Shown: positions 9,629 to 18,998 of the stretch, piece by piece
Numbering within the stretch: the stretch's first letter is position 1
How the letters are laid out: each line of letters opens with the position of its first letter
Origin: Altererythrobacter sp.
GTDB lineage: Bacteria; Pseudomonadota; Alphaproteobacteria; Sphingomonadales; Sphingomonadaceae
DNA length: 64,000 nucleotides
NCBI GenBank assembly: GCA_016793865.1
Contig: JAEULJ010000007.1
Coordinates: forward strand, 434,001-498,000
Direction of reading: 5' to 3'
The notes under the pieces: model-generated
Told to the model about the DNA's origin: nothing
The model's database searches: none
The model's input: only the letters and a program-made list of their open reading frames with translations
Translations under genes and position numbers: made by a program

Positions 9629-10909
9629 GTGACGCGCGGCGCGCGGGCGCTGGTGGTTTGCCCGGATATCCGCGGACAGCGCCACGACCTCGCGGCCGAG
9701 GAGCGGCTGGAGGAAGCGCGCGGCCTCGCTCTGGCGATCGGGCTGGTGGTGGCCGACAGTTTCGTGCTGCCTGTCCGCGACGTGAAGCCCAATTTGCTGT
9801 TCGGATCGGGCCAGGTCGAAAACATCGCCATCGCCGCGGACCAGAACGGCGCGGAACTGGTGGTGGTCGATGGCGCGCTGACCCCGATCCAGCAGCGCAA
9901 TCTGGAAGATCGCCTGAAACGCAAGGTGATCGACCGGACAGGGCTGATCCTCGAGATATTCGGTGAACGGGCCGCCACCGCCGAAGGGCGGTTGCAGGTG
10001 GAGCTGGCGCATCTCGATTACCAGCAGAGCCGCCTGGTCCGAAGCTGGACTCACCTCGAGCGCCAGCGCGGCGGCTTCGGCTTCCTCGGCGGCCCGGGCG
10101 AGACGCAGATCGAGGCCGACCGCCGCATGATCCGCCAGCGCATGGGGCGGCTTCGGCGCGAGCTGGAACAGGTCCGCCGCACCCGCGCGCTGCACCGAGA
10201 ACGGCGCGGCAGGGCGCCGTGGCCGGTGATCGCGCTGGTTGGCTATACCAATGCCGGCAAATCCACGCTGTTCAACCGGCTGACCGGTGCGGAGGTGATG
10301 GCCGAAGACCTGCTGTTCGCCACGCTCGATCCCACGATGCGCGCGATCGCGCTGCCGGGGGTGGAAAAGGCGATCCTGTCGGACACGGTGGGTTTCATCT
10401 CCGACCTGCCGACACAGCTCGTCGCCGCCTTTCGGGCGACGCTGGAGGAGGTCACCGCGGCCGACGTGATCTGCCATGTCCGCGACATGGCGAACGAGGC
10501 CGCCGGCGCGCAGAAGACGCAGGTGCTCGCGATTCTCGAGGAACTCGGGGTGACCGCGGAACAGGGCGGGCCGAGCCGGATCCCGATCATCGAGGTGTGG
10601 AACAAGTGGGACCTGGTAGCGGGAGAGCGGCGCGACGAGCTGGAGCCGCTGGCCGCCGGAACCGATGACGTGGTGACGGTATCGGCGCTGACGGGGGAGG
10701 GTGTCGATGCATTGCTGGCCCGTCTCGGCCAGATGCTCACCGGCGGCGCGCGGCTGCTGGAATTGAACATCCCCGCCAATGACGGCCGCCGCCTCGCCTG
10801 GCTCCACGCGCATGGCGAGGTGCTGGAAGATTCACAATCTAGCGGAGACGAGCGCCTGGTTCGCGTGCGACTGGGCGCAAAGGAATTGGGCCAGTTCGAA
10901 CGGTTGTGA
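9629..10909 (+). CDS. hflX: Ribosome-associated GTPase HflX
   Basis: The 426-residue GTPase rescues or splits stalled ribosomes under stress in the bacteria where it has been studied. The N-terminal half has the family stretches NLLFGSGQVE and VVVDGALTPIQQRNLE, then a basic coiled region after GGFGFLGGPGETQIE. The G domain shows GYTNAGKSTLFN (G1, about 207), DTVGFISDLP (G3) and NKWD (G4). The GTG at 9629 is 26 bp after hfq. An in-frame CTG overlapping the hfq stop is an alternative start, so the N-terminus is uncertain by about 10 residues. Confidence 0.93.
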   Translation: MTRGARALVVCPDIRGQRHDLAAEERLEEARGLALAIGLVVADSFVLPVRDVKPNLLFGSGQVENIAIAADQNGAELVVVDGALTPIQQRNLEDRLKRKVIDRTGLILEIFGERAATAEGRLQVELAHLDYQQSRLVRSWTHLERQRGGFGFLGGPGETQIEADRRMIRQRMGRLRRELEQVRRTRALHRERRGRAPWPVIALVGYTNAGKSTLFNRLTGAEVMAEDLLFATLDPTMRAIALPGVEKAILSDTVGFISDLPTQLVAAFRATLEEVTAADVICHVRDMANEAAGAQKTQVLAILEELGVTAEQGGPSRIPIIEVWNKWDLVAGERRDELEPLAAGTDDVVTVSALTGEGVDALLARLGQMLTGGARLLELNIPANDGRRLAWLHAHGEVLEDSQSSGDERLVRVRLGAKELGQFERL

Positions 10910-10942
10910 GCGGGCAGGGCAAGGGCACGCGCTTGACGCGCG

Positions 10943-11701
10943 TCACTCAGCCGCCTTCACCGCCTGCCAGTGCGCTTCCTGCTCTTCCAGCGACAAGTCG
11001 GCGAATCTTCCCGCGGCGCGGCTCTCCATCGCGCGGTAGCGACGCTCGAACTTGGCATTTCCGTGGCGGAGCGCTTCTTCGGCATCCACGCCATAGCTGC
11101 GAACCAGATTGACGGCCGCGAACAGCAGGTCGCCGCATTCTTCGAAGATTTCACTTGAAGAAGCGGATGCAAGCTCCTCTATTTCCTCGACTACCTTGGA
11201 TTCTGGGCCGGCGCGGTCGGGCCAGTCGAAGCCATCGCGCGCGGCGCGCTTCTGCAGCTTCTGCGCCCGCATCAGCGCCGGCAGCGCGAGCGCGACGCCA
11301 TCCATCGCGCTTTCGGCGCCCGCCTCGGCGCGTTCGGCGGCCTTGATGCTTTCCCAGCGCGCCGTGTCCATCTTGCCGCCTTCGCTCGCGAAGATGTGCG
11401 GGTGGCGTGCCTCCATCTTGTCGGCAATGGCGGCGGCGACATCGCCGAACGCGAAATGGCCGGCTTCCTCGGCCATGCGCGCGTGAAAGACGACCTGCAG
11501 CAGCAGATCGCCAAGCTCGCCGCGCAGTTCCGCCATGTCGCCACGCGCGATCGCATCGGCGACCTCATAGGCTTCCTCGATCGTGTACGGCGCGATGGAG
11601 GCGAAATCCTGCGCCAGATCCCATTCGCATCCGCACGCCGGATCGCGCAGCCGGGCCATGATGGCGAGGAGGCGGGCGAGAGGGTCCGTGGAAGCGGTCA
11701 T
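10943..11701 (-). CDS. mazG: Nucleoside triphosphate pyrophosphohydrolase MazG
   Basis: The 252-residue housekeeping enzyme hydrolyses non-canonical or excess NTPs to NMP and pyrophosphate. The signature is clear: CEWDLAQDFASI, then EEAYEV and GELGDLLLQVVFHA with the Mg-binding Glu/Asp pattern, repeated more weakly in the second half as EEIEEL and EECGDLLFAAVNL. This is the two-domain form. It converges on hflX with 33 bp between the stops. An A/T-only palindrome lies just upstream of its start. Confidence 0.94.
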   Translation of the reverse strand: MTASTDPLARLLAIMARLRDPACGCEWDLAQDFASIAPYTIEEAYEVADAIARGDMAELRGELGDLLLQVVFHARMAEEAGHFAFGDVAAAIADKMEARHPHIFASEGGKMDTARWESIKAAERAEAGAESAMDGVALALPALMRAQKLQKRAARDGFDWPDRAGPESKVVEEIEELASASSSEIFEECGDLLFAAVNLVRSYGVDAEEALRHGNAKFERRYRAMESRAAGRFADLSLEEQEAHWQAVKAAE

Positions 11702-11710
11702 ATCAAACCG

Positions 11711-11724
11711 ATAATATATATTAT
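11711..11724. promoter_or_regulatory. A/T-only 14-bp palindrome upstream of mazG
   Basis: ATAATATATATTAT is a perfect palindrome in otherwise G+C-rich DNA, 9 bases before the mazG ATG. It may hold the -10 region of a mazG promoter or bind a regulator. Its closeness to the start codon would imply a very short leader. Confidence 0.4.
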
Positions 11725-11767
11725 GTTAAATCCGATAGCGATGCAGGCCCGAGGCCGGCGGGCCCGC

Positions 11768-11941
11768 TCACATATCCCCCACGATCGACACGAACAGCGT
11801 CACCACGAGGAATATCCCGAGCCAGATCATTCCCAGCCGTATTCCCTTGGACCAGTTGAGGCCGCGACCGCGCAGGCCGGCCGCAACCAGCACGAGCCAC
11901 GCGGTCAGGCCGACCAGGCTGACAATCTGGAATTCGTTCAT
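11768..11941 (-). CDS. Small two-segment membrane protein
   Basis: A 57-residue protein with two hydrophobic helices (about 5-22 and 37-54) separated by a basic loop, RGRGLNWSKGIR. Its ATG overlaps the upstream hydrolase stop as ATGA, so it is translationally coupled as the last gene of the tmk-holB-metG-tatD operon. The function is unknown; the coupling and codon use argue that it is real. Confidence 0.75.
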   Translation of the reverse strand: MNEFQIVSLVGLTAWLVLVAAGLRGRGLNWSKGIRLGMIWLGIFLVVTLFVSIVGDM

Positions 11942-12702
11942 CCGTGCCACTCCAGCCCGTCGTGACCCACGGCCACGCCCTTGGGCACCTCGCGCGCCAG
12001 CGTGGCATAATCCATGCTCTTGTCGAGATGCGTCAGGATCATTCGTCTTGCGCGTGTCCGGGCCTTGAGCTCCAGCGCCATCGCCAGATGCGCGTGGGTG
12101 GGATGCGGATCGCGGCGAAGGCAGTCGCACACGATCAGGTCGGCATCGGCGAAGCAGTCGACCATCTCGGGGATGATCGCGCTGAAATCGGTGGCATAGA
12201 CCAAGCTCCTGCCATCCGCTTCGAAACGGAAGCCGGTGCTGGTGGTAGGCCCATGCGGCATTTCCACCCAGTCCACCGCGAAGCCGGCGATCAGACGCAT
12301 GGCCAGCGGCCTGATCTCGCACAGGGTGGGATAACCGTGCTGACCTTCGAAGATATAGTCGAAGCGGCGCTTCAGCCGCGCGGTGGTGCCGTCGCTCGCA
12401 AAGCCCGGAAGCGGATTGCTGCGACCGTAGCGCATCACCCGCAGATCGTCGATGCCGTGGCAATGATCGGCATGGTCGTGCGTCCACAGCACCGAGTCGA
12501 GACGGTCGATGCCGTGCGTGAGAAGCTGCTGGCGCAGATCCGGCGAGGTATCGACCAGAATTCGCTGTCCGGCATCGTTCTCCACCAGGATCGAAACCCG
12601 GGTGCGGCAGTTCTTCGGCTCCTTCGGATCGCACGCGCCCCAGTCGCCGCCGACCCGTGGCACCCCGGTGGAGGTGCCCGAGCCAAGCATGAGCATCCTC
12701 AC
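11938..12702 (-). CDS. MBL-fold metallo-hydrolase (PhnP-like)
   Basis: A 254-residue metallo-beta-lactamase-fold hydrolase. It opens with LMLGSGTSTGVPRVG, followed by CDPKEPKNCRTR, the metal motif THDHADHCHGIDDLR, and later YATDFSAI and LTHLDKSMDY. The pattern matches the PhnP/RNase Z-like phosphodiesterase branch; the true substrate cannot be read from the sequence. The GTG at 12702 overlaps the tatD stop (GTGA). Alternative ATGs lie 2 and 4 codons later. Confidence 0.85.
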   Translation of the reverse strand: MRMLMLGSGTSTGVPRVGGDWGACDPKEPKNCRTRVSILVENDAGQRILVDTSPDLRQQLLTHGIDRLDSVLWTHDHADHCHGIDDLRVMRYGRSNPLPGFASDGTTARLKRRFDYIFEGQHGYPTLCEIRPLAMRLIAGFAVDWVEMPHGPTTSTGFRFEADGRSLVYATDFSAIIPEMVDCFADADLIVCDCLRRDPHPTHAHLAMALELKARTRARRMILTHLDKSMDYATLAREVPKGVAVGHDGLEWHG

Positions 12703-13475
12703 CGGCCAGCCTTCGAAAACAGCCGGATGAAGTTGCCTGTTGTGACCTCTCCGAGCTTTTCCAGCGAAATCCCGCGCAGATCGGCGATGAAACGCGCCGT
12801 GTCGGCAACAAAGGCCGGCTCGCAGCTTTTCCCGCGATGCGGAACCGGCGCCAGGAACGGGCTGTCGGTTTCCACCAGCAGCCGGTCCTCCGGGATCTTC
12901 GCCGTGAAATCGGCCAGATCGCGCGCGTTCCTGAAGGTCACGATGCCCGAGATCGAGATCGACAGGCCCAGTTCCAGCACTTGATCTCCAAAGCGCTCGG
13001 AAGCGGTGAAGCAATGGATCAGGGCGGGGAAGGCCCCCTTCCCCATCTCCTCGGCGAGGACGGAGGCGGTGTCTTCCTCCGCATCGCGCGTGTGGATGAT
13101 GACCGGCAGCCCGGTCTCGCGCGCCACGGCGATATGGCGGCGGAACAATGCCTGTTGCCTGCCCCGGTCCGATCGGTCGTAGTAATAGTCGAGGCCGGTC
13201 TCACCCAGCCCGATGACCTTCGGATGCGCCGTGAAAGCGCGCAGATCGTCCTCGCTCACGTCCTGGTGATCGTCGGCGTGATGCGGGTGAATGCCGATGC
13301 TGGCGAAGACGTCGGGCTCGCGCTCGGCGGTGGCCACCACCTGTTCCCACTCGCTGCGCCGGGTGGAGATGTTGACGAAGGCCCCCACCCCCGCTGCCCG
13401 CGCCCGCGCGAGCGATCCGGCCTGATCCTCGACCAGCCCCTCATATTCGAGATGGCAATGGCTATCGACGAGCAT
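12699..13475 (-). CDS. tatD: TatD-family metal-dependent deoxyribonuclease
   Basis: A 258-residue TIM-barrel hydrolase of the TatD/YcfH family, with 3'-5' nuclease activity in characterised members. Metal ligands are visible in DSHCHLEY at the N-terminus, GIHPHHADD, GETGLDYYYD, HTRDAEEDT, IHCFTAS and ETDSPFLAPVPHRGK. The ATG overlaps the metG stop by one base (TGATG). The position between metG and an MBL-fold hydrolase is the usual alphaproteobacterial order. Confidence 0.93.
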   Translation of the reverse strand: MLVDSHCHLEYEGLVEDQAGSLARARAAGVGAFVNISTRRSEWEQVVATAEREPDVFASIGIHPHHADDHQDVSEDDLRAFTAHPKVIGLGETGLDYYYDRSDRGRQQALFRRHIAVARETGLPVIIHTRDAEEDTASVLAEEMGKGAFPALIHCFTASERFGDQVLELGLSISISGIVTFRNARDLADFTAKIPEDRLLVETDSPFLAPVPHRGKSCEPAFVADTARFIADLRGISLEKLGEVTTGNFIRLFSKAGR

Positions 13476-15028
13476 CACGCCGGCTCCGTCTCGGGCAGAT
13501 CCAGCCGCGGGAACACCGGGGCCGGCGGCGCGACGCGATGGCCGGCAGCGACGAGCGCCGGATACCAGTCGCGCTCCAGATCGGTGCGGCTGCGCTCGGT
13601 GCTGGGCACGCCCAGCATGTCCAGCACGGCCGCGGCCTTGGCGGGCACCACCGGCTGGATTGCCATCGCCAGGTCGCGGATGGCGACGAACAGCGTCAGC
13701 AACACGGCCTTCATACGCTCCGGATCGGTCTTGCGCAGCGTCCAAGGCGCCTGTTCGTCGACATAGCGATTGCAGGCCCACACCGCCTGCATCCACGCCT
13801 CGATCCCCTGGGTGAATGAAAGCCCCTCGAATTCGCGCGGCAGCTCCTCGAGGCAGGCATGGTGCACGGCGGCCAGCAGCGCATCGTCCGCGTCGGACCT
13901 CGAAAACACCTCAAGTATCCCGTCCATGTTCTTGGAAATCATGGACAGGCTGCGCTGGACGAGATTGCCGAAGCTGTTTGCCAGCTCCGCGTTGCAGCGG
14001 TTGACGATCGCTTGGGCGGAATAGCTGCCGTCCTGCCCGAAGGCGACCTCGCGCATCAGGAAATAGCGCAGATTGTCGACCCCGAAGCGCTCGGCCAGCT
14101 CAACCGGATCGGTGACATTGCCGAGCGACTTCGATTCCTTCTGCCCCCGGTTGAGGATGAAACCGTGGCCGAACACCTGCCGGGGCAGCGAAAGCCCGGC
14201 ACTCATCAGGAAAGCCGGCCAGTACACGGTGTGGAACCGCATGATGTCCTTGCCCACCAGATGCAGGCTGGCGGGCCAGAAGCTGCGCCATTCCGGCGTA
14301 TCTGCGGGATAGCCGAGGCCGGTCAGATAGTTGGTGAGCGCATCCACCCACACATACATCACATGGCCTTCGGCGCCGGGCACCTTCACCCCCCAGTCGA
14401 AACTGGTGCGGCTCACCGAAAGATCGTTGAGCCCACCCGATACGAAGGCGATCATCTCGTTGCGGCGGCTCTCCGGCTCGCAGAAGCCGGGCGATTTCAG
14501 CAGCTCCAGCAACCGGTCCTGATATTTCGAAAGCCGGAAGAACCAGCTCTCCTCCACCGTCCATTCGACCGGCGTGCCCTGCGGCGAGAGGCGTTCGGCC
14601 CCTACACCGGTCAGTTCGCTTTCGTCGTAATAGGCTTCGTCGCGGACCGAGTACCAGCCCTCATAGCGATCGAGATAGAGATCGCCCGCGGCCGCCATCG
14701 CCTCCCACAGCGCCTGGCTGGCGCGATGGTGGCCGGGCTCCACGGTGCGGATGAAACGATCATACTCGATGCCAAGAACCGCGTCCATCTCGCGGAAATA
14801 GCCAGACATTTCATCGGCGAGTTCGCGCGGGGTCAAGCCTTGCTCGGCCGCCTTGCGGGCCATCTTCAGCCCGTGTTCGTCGGTCCCGGTCTGGAAACGC
14901 ACCTCGCGTCCCATCCAGCGCTGGAAGCGCGCGATAACATCCGCCGCGATCGCCTCATAGGCATGGCCAATGTGCGGGCGACCATTGGGGTAGTTGATCG
15001 CGGTGGTGATATAATAGGGGTCAGCCAT
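13475..15028 (-). CDS. metG: Methionyl-tRNA synthetase
   Basis: A 517-residue class I aminoacyl-tRNA synthetase. The first signature is PHIGHAYEA and the second is QKESKSLGN, where most relatives read KMSKS; the Met-to-Glu change is notable, but both flanking lysines and serines are kept. The chain ends after the anticodon-binding domain, without the C-terminal tRNA-binding module of longer MetRS forms. The ATG at 15028 is chosen over an upstream in-frame start because MADPYYITTAINYPNG is the conserved N-terminus. It overlaps the holB end by 8 bp. Confidence 0.95.
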   Translation of the reverse strand: MADPYYITTAINYPNGRPHIGHAYEAIAADVIARFQRWMGREVRFQTGTDEHGLKMARKAAEQGLTPRELADEMSGYFREMDAVLGIEYDRFIRTVEPGHHRASQALWEAMAAAGDLYLDRYEGWYSVRDEAYYDESELTGVGAERLSPQGTPVEWTVEESWFFRLSKYQDRLLELLKSPGFCEPESRRNEMIAFVSGGLNDLSVSRTSFDWGVKVPGAEGHVMYVWVDALTNYLTGLGYPADTPEWRSFWPASLHLVGKDIMRFHTVYWPAFLMSAGLSLPRQVFGHGFILNRGQKESKSLGNVTDPVELAERFGVDNLRYFLMREVAFGQDGSYSAQAIVNRCNAELANSFGNLVQRSLSMISKNMDGILEVFSRSDADDALLAAVHHACLEELPREFEGLSFTQGIEAWMQAVWACNRYVDEQAPWTLRKTDPERMKAVLLTLFVAIRDLAMAIQPVVPAKAAAVLDMLGVPSTERSRTDLERDWYPALVAAGHRVAPPAPVFPRLDLPETEPA

Positions 15029-15971
15029 CGGCGCGCTCGCTAGCCGCCGCGCAGCCGGCGAGCAAGTTGCCGATCTCCAGCGCCAACAGCCCCACATCGT
15101 AATTATAGGTCAGGAATTCGCCGGTCAGCCGCACCAGGCCCTCGTGCGCGGCGATGCGCCGCGTGGCGAGATGGGACGGCAGCCGCGCGATCCCCTCGCC
15201 CACCGTCGCACGGGCGAGATCGAGCACGGCGCGCAGCCGCTCGCGATCCGGACGCGCCCCGATGATCGTGGCGAGTTCGCCCCGCGCGGCAAAGCCGGGG
15301 TCTCCACTATCGCGGATGTGGCGCATCGTGCGCGCCGCCTTCGCGAGCCCCATCTCCACAAAGGCCAGCGCCGCGCCGGGCGATCCGGCGGCGGCGGCGA
15401 TCGCCGCGACGCGCTCGTCCGACGCGACGCCGCCGGCGTGCAGCGCCAGGAACTCCGCCAGCGCCTCGTCGCCGATGACGGGGAAGCGCAGCGTGCGGCA
15501 GCGCGAGCGGATCGTCGGCAGGAGCCGCGCGGGGCTGTGGCTGACGAGCAGGAAATAGGTGCCGGCGGGTGGCTCCTCCAGGCTTTTGAGCAAGGCGTTG
15601 GCAGCCGATGTCTCGAGATCGTCGGCGGGATCGACGATCACCGCGCGCCACTCGCCCAGCGTGGGCCGGGTCGTCAGCCTTCGCTGGACGTCGCGGATCT
15701 GGTCGACCTTGATCCCGCGCGCCAGTTCGTAGGGCTTGCCGTCATCGCGCTTCTTGGCATCCTCCTTTGTCCGGGGGCCATAGGTGAGCACCAGTATGTC
15801 CGGGTGGTGCGCCGGCTCGGGCCCGCCGCCGACCAGCTCGTGCGCCGCTTCGAGCGCGAAGGCGGTCTTGCCCAGCCCCGCCTTGCCGGTGAGCAGCCAG
15901 GCGTGATGCATCCGTTCCCCGGCCAGCGCGGCGCGCCAGGCCGCGCGGGCCTCGTCATGGCCGATCAGCAC
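15021..15971 (-). CDS. holB: DNA polymerase III delta' subunit
   Basis: The 316-residue clamp-loader subunit is an AAA+ protein with Walker A TGKAGLGKTAFA, EWRAVIVDPADDLETSAANALLKSLEEPP, and the SRC segment TIRSRCRTLRFP. The four-cysteine zinc module of gamma-type subunits is not seen. The GTG start overlaps the tmk stop, the normal tmk-holB coupling. Confidence 0.92.
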   Translation of the reverse strand: MLIGHDEARAAWRAALAGERMHHAWLLTGKAGLGKTAFALEAAHELVGGGPEPAHHPDILVLTYGPRTKEDAKKRDDGKPYELARGIKVDQIRDVQRRLTTRPTLGEWRAVIVDPADDLETSAANALLKSLEEPPAGTYFLLVSHSPARLLPTIRSRCRTLRFPVIGDEALAEFLALHAGGVASDERVAAIAAAAGSPGAALAFVEMGLAKAARTMRHIRDSGDPGFAARGELATIIGARPDRERLRAVLDLARATVGEGIARLPSHLATRRIAAHEGLVRLTGEFLTYNYDVGLLALEIGNLLAGCAAASERADG

Positions 15972-16591
15972 AGCCGCTCCAGCGCCGCCATGATCCGCGC
16001 ATGGACAGCCTCTACCGGACCATCGCCGTCGACGAGGGCGAAGCGCTCGGGATCGGCCGCCGCGAAGGCGCGAAAGGCGGCGTCGACCTGCGCATGATAC
16101 TCTGCCGGTCGCCCTCCGATAGCATCCGCATGAGAGCCGTCGCGCGCAGCGAGGCGCCGGGCGGCACCCTCGGGCGAGACCGACAGAACGAGGGTAAGAT
16201 CGGGGAGCAACCCGGAGCTGCCGATTGCGTGGAGTGCGACCACGGCCTCGTCACCCAGAGCCCCGGCCGCGCCCTGGTAAGCGCGGCTGGAATCGACGAA
16301 GCGGTCGCAGATCACCCAATCGCCACGAGCCAGCGCGGGGCGGATCAGCCGCGCCACATGATCGGCGCGCGCGGCGGCGAACAGCAGCGCTTCGGATTCC
16401 GGCTCCCAGCCTTCGCCCGGCGGATCGAGCAGCAACGAGCGGATGGCCTCCGCGCCGGGCGTGCCACCGGGTTCGCGCGTCACCTTGCAGGCGATGCCGC
16501 GCAAGGATAGGGCCTCGGCCAGCAGGCGGGCCTGGGTGGACTTGCCGGCCCCCTCCCCTCCCTCGATGGCGATGAAACGGCCTAACCCCAT
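15965..16591 (-). CDS. tmk: Thymidylate kinase
   Basis: A 208-residue dTMP kinase in dTTP synthesis. It has the P-loop EGGEGAGKST, the REPGGTPGAE segment, DRFVDSSRAYQG (DRY-type motif) and a lid region. The start is ATG 16591; an ATG at 16600 (three extra residues) is equally possible. Either overlaps the end of the upstream carboxypeptidase gene. Confidence 0.93.
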   Translation of the reverse strand: MGLGRFIAIEGGEGAGKSTQARLLAEALSLRGIACKVTREPGGTPGAEAIRSLLLDPPGEGWEPESEALLFAAARADHVARLIRPALARGDWVICDRFVDSSRAYQGAAGALGDEAVVALHAIGSSGLLPDLTLVLSVSPEGAARRLAARDGSHADAIGGRPAEYHAQVDAAFRAFAAADPERFALVDGDGPVEAVHARIMAALERLC

Positions 16592-17751
16592 GGCATCCAT
16601 CCCGCGATCCCGTTGAACACGCGCTGGAGCTGCGACGCGCTGGCGACCGAACTGCGCGCCACCAGCGGCAGCGTGCTGACCTGCCGGCCGTCGAAGAAGA
16701 CCAGAAGCTCGGCCACCGTCTGCCCCTTGTCGATGGGCGCCTGCAAGGGCCCATCGTAGCGGACCTTCAGCGTGACGGCGGGAGACTGCCCGCGCGGCAT
16801 GGCGACACGGATCGGCCGCGGGGCCACAAGCCCGACACGGCGCAGTCCGCCATTCTGCACCTTTGCCTCTGCGAGCTTCGTCCCGACGGGGAACAGGACG
16901 CGGCTCTCGAATGCCTCGAAGCCCCATTCCATCAGCGCGCGCGAGGCATCGTTGCGCTGGCGCCCGGTGGGGCTGGTCGCCACCACCATCACCAACCGAC
17001 GGCCCCCGCGCTGGGCGCTGCCGAGAAAGCCATAGCCTGCCTGGTTCGTGAATCCGGTCTTGATCCCGTCCGCGCCCGGCACGATCCCGGATATGGGATC
17101 GTGATTGCGCTGCGCCACGCCATTGTACGCCAGGCCCCTGGCGCCCACGAAATGGCGATAAAAAGCTGGGTATCGTGTGATCATCGCACCCCCCAGCGTA
17201 ACCAGGTCGCGCGCGGTTACCCAGGTGTGCCCTTCGTCCATCCAGCCGTTGGTGGTGCCGAAATGGCTGTCGCGCATGCCGATGCCCCGGGCCGTGCGAT
17301 TCATCTCGGCTACCCACGCCGGCACCGAGCCCAGCGCCGCCTCGCCCAGCACCACCGCGCCGTCATTGGCGGACACGGTAGTTACCCCGTGCAACAGCTC
17401 GTCGACCGTGACAGGCGCGTTCTCTGCCAGATACATGGTCGATCCCACGCCATGCCACAGGCGGAAGGTCTCGGGCCGCATCGCGGTCACCTGCTGGAGG
17501 AACAGCTTGCCCTGCGCGATCCGCTCGAAGGCGAGATAGGTGGTCATCACCTTGGTGATCGATGCCGGCATGAAGCGCCGGCTCTCCTCCCTGGCGAAAA
17601 GCGTCTGCCCGCTCGACAGATCGACAAGCAGCGCGATGGGCGCGTCCTGCGCGCTGGGCACGGCGGCAACCGGCAGGGACCGTGCGACTGCGGCGGTCGG
17701 CGCGGCGGCTGCGAGCGCGGAGGCGAGAATGATGGCGGCCCGGGTCGGCAT
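16582..17751 (-). CDS. D-alanyl-D-alanine carboxypeptidase (PBP5/6 type)
   Basis: A 389-residue penicillin-binding protein that trims the terminal D-Ala of peptidoglycan stem peptides in the periplasm. It has an Ala-rich signal peptide (about 1-24), active-site SITK with Ser64 and Lys67, the second motif SAND, the third motif KTG in DGIKTGFTN, and a C-terminal PBP5-like beta domain. The ATG at 17751 gives a proper signal peptide; upstream in-frame starts do not. It overlaps tmk, so envelope and replication genes share a transcript. Confidence 0.93.
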   Translation of the reverse strand: MPTRAAIILASALAAAAPTAAVARSLPVAAVPSAQDAPIALLVDLSSGQTLFAREESRRFMPASITKVMTTYLAFERIAQGKLFLQQVTAMRPETFRLWHGVGSTMYLAENAPVTVDELLHGVTTVSANDGAVVLGEAALGSVPAWVAEMNRTARGIGMRDSHFGTTNGWMDEGHTWVTARDLVTLGGAMITRYPAFYRHFVGARGLAYNGVAQRNHDPISGIVPGADGIKTGFTNQAGYGFLGSAQRGGRRLVMVVATSPTGRQRNDASRALMEWGFEAFESRVLFPVGTKLAEAKVQNGGLRRVGLVAPRPIRVAMPRGQSPAVTLKVRYDGPLQAPIDKGQTVAELLVFFDGRQVSTLPLVARSSVASASQLQRVFNGIAGWMPWG

Positions 17752-17818
17752 GGCCTTCGCCCTAACCCCGCGCCCGCCGCTTGGCGAGCGCGCCGCGCGC
17801 CTCATCACCGGGCCTGCA

Positions 17819-18835
17819 TCAGCGTAGCGCGTCTGCGAGCAGTCCAACACTCATCGCGTAGTAGTTGGAGCAATTGTATTCCAGGATCACGCGATAATTG
17901 CCCGTGAGCAGCCAGGCCGGGGTCCCGGGGCCATCGGGACGGAAAAGCGAAGCCATCACGTCATCGCCAAGCGCCTGCTGCGGCTGCACGCCCAGCGCGC
18001 GCCATTCGCGCACGGTGCGGAAGCGGCTGTGGCGAACATGGACCCGCGGACAGATGGGGGCCACCAACGCGCCCGCCTGCGCGTCCACATCGAGGCCCGC
18101 CGGCACGGAGGCCCGCACGCCCCAGGGCTGCCCACGGCGCCACCCCGCGTCGCGGAAATAGCTCGCGATCGACGCATAGGTGTCGGCGCGGTTGTTCATG
18201 ATGTCGGCACGCCCGTCGCCATCGCCATCGGTGGCGAGGCGCAGATATACGCTGGGCAGGAACTGCGGATTGCCGAACGCCCCGGCCCAGCTCCCCCTCA
18301 GTTCGGAACGCGCATAGCCCTTGTCCGCGACCTTGAGCAGATCGACGAACTCAGCCGCGAACAGCGAGCGCCGCCTCCCTTCCCAGGCCAGCGTGGCGAG
18401 CGCCTGGGCCAGATCGAAATTGCCCTTGACCGCGCCATAGCCGCTCTCGTGCCCGAAGATGGCGACCAGTATCTGCGAAGGCACGCCGTAGCGCGCCTCG
18501 ATACGGCGCAGCGTCGCATCGTCCGCCGCGGTTGCCCGGCGCCCCCCCGCGATGCGTGCGGCATTGACGTGGGTGGCGATGTAAGGCGCGAGTGGCGGAA
18601 AGCCGGAGGCGGTGGGAGTGCCGGGCTGCGCGCGGTCGAGCTGGACCACCCGCTCGCTCGGTGTCAGCCCCGCCGTCATTCGGGCGATGGTCGCCTCGCT
18701 AACGCCTTCCGCGCGCGCCTCGGCCGCGAGCGTGCGAACATAGCTGTCGAAGGAGATGTCCTGCGCCGCGGCTGGCAGAGCGAGACCGAGCCCCGCCATG
18801 GCGGAGAGACTGATGGCGAAGCGGATTGGAGGCAT
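17819..18835 (-). CDS. Membrane-bound lytic murein transglycosylase B-like
   Basis: A 338-residue periplasmic enzyme predicted to cleave peptidoglycan glycan strands to 1,6-anhydro products. It has a signal peptide (about 1-24, ending at ALPAAAQD) with no lipobox cysteine at the cleavage site, so it should be soluble. The catalytic Glu is in IFGHESGYG, followed by GAFGNPQFLPSVY and DGDGDGRADI, typical of MltB-family proteins. C-terminal NYRVILEYNCSNYYA also fits MltB. It lies 67 bp upstream of the D,D-carboxypeptidase gene on the same strand, forming an envelope pair. Confidence 0.92.
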   Translation of the reverse strand: MPPIRFAISLSAMAGLGLALPAAAQDISFDSYVRTLAAEARAEGVSEATIARMTAGLTPSERVVQLDRAQPGTPTASGFPPLAPYIATHVNAARIAGGRRATAADDATLRRIEARYGVPSQILVAIFGHESGYGAVKGNFDLAQALATLAWEGRRRSLFAAEFVDLLKVADKGYARSELRGSWAGAFGNPQFLPSVYLRLATDGDGDGRADIMNNRADTYASIASYFRDAGWRRGQPWGVRASVPAGLDVDAQAGALVAPICPRVHVRHSRFRTVREWRALGVQPQQALGDDVMASLFRPDGPGTPAWLLTGNYRVILEYNCSNYYAMSVGLLADALR

Positions 18836-18998
18836 TGGCCGATAGTGCCCGCCCGATGCATCGCGGCAAAGTGCATCGGTCGCACCCACGGCTCGCTCCA
18901 TCGCGCTCTGGAGTGACATTCCATCCCATGACCGGCCTTGCCCATGGCTCTCGTCGCAGGTGACAATGCCGCTGCCCCGCGCTAGCGAGCGGCGATTA

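Noticed and set aside
10910-10942. Terminator between hflX and mazG
   Set aside because: ACGCGC-ttgac-GCGCGT forms only a 6-bp stem with no T-run on either strand.
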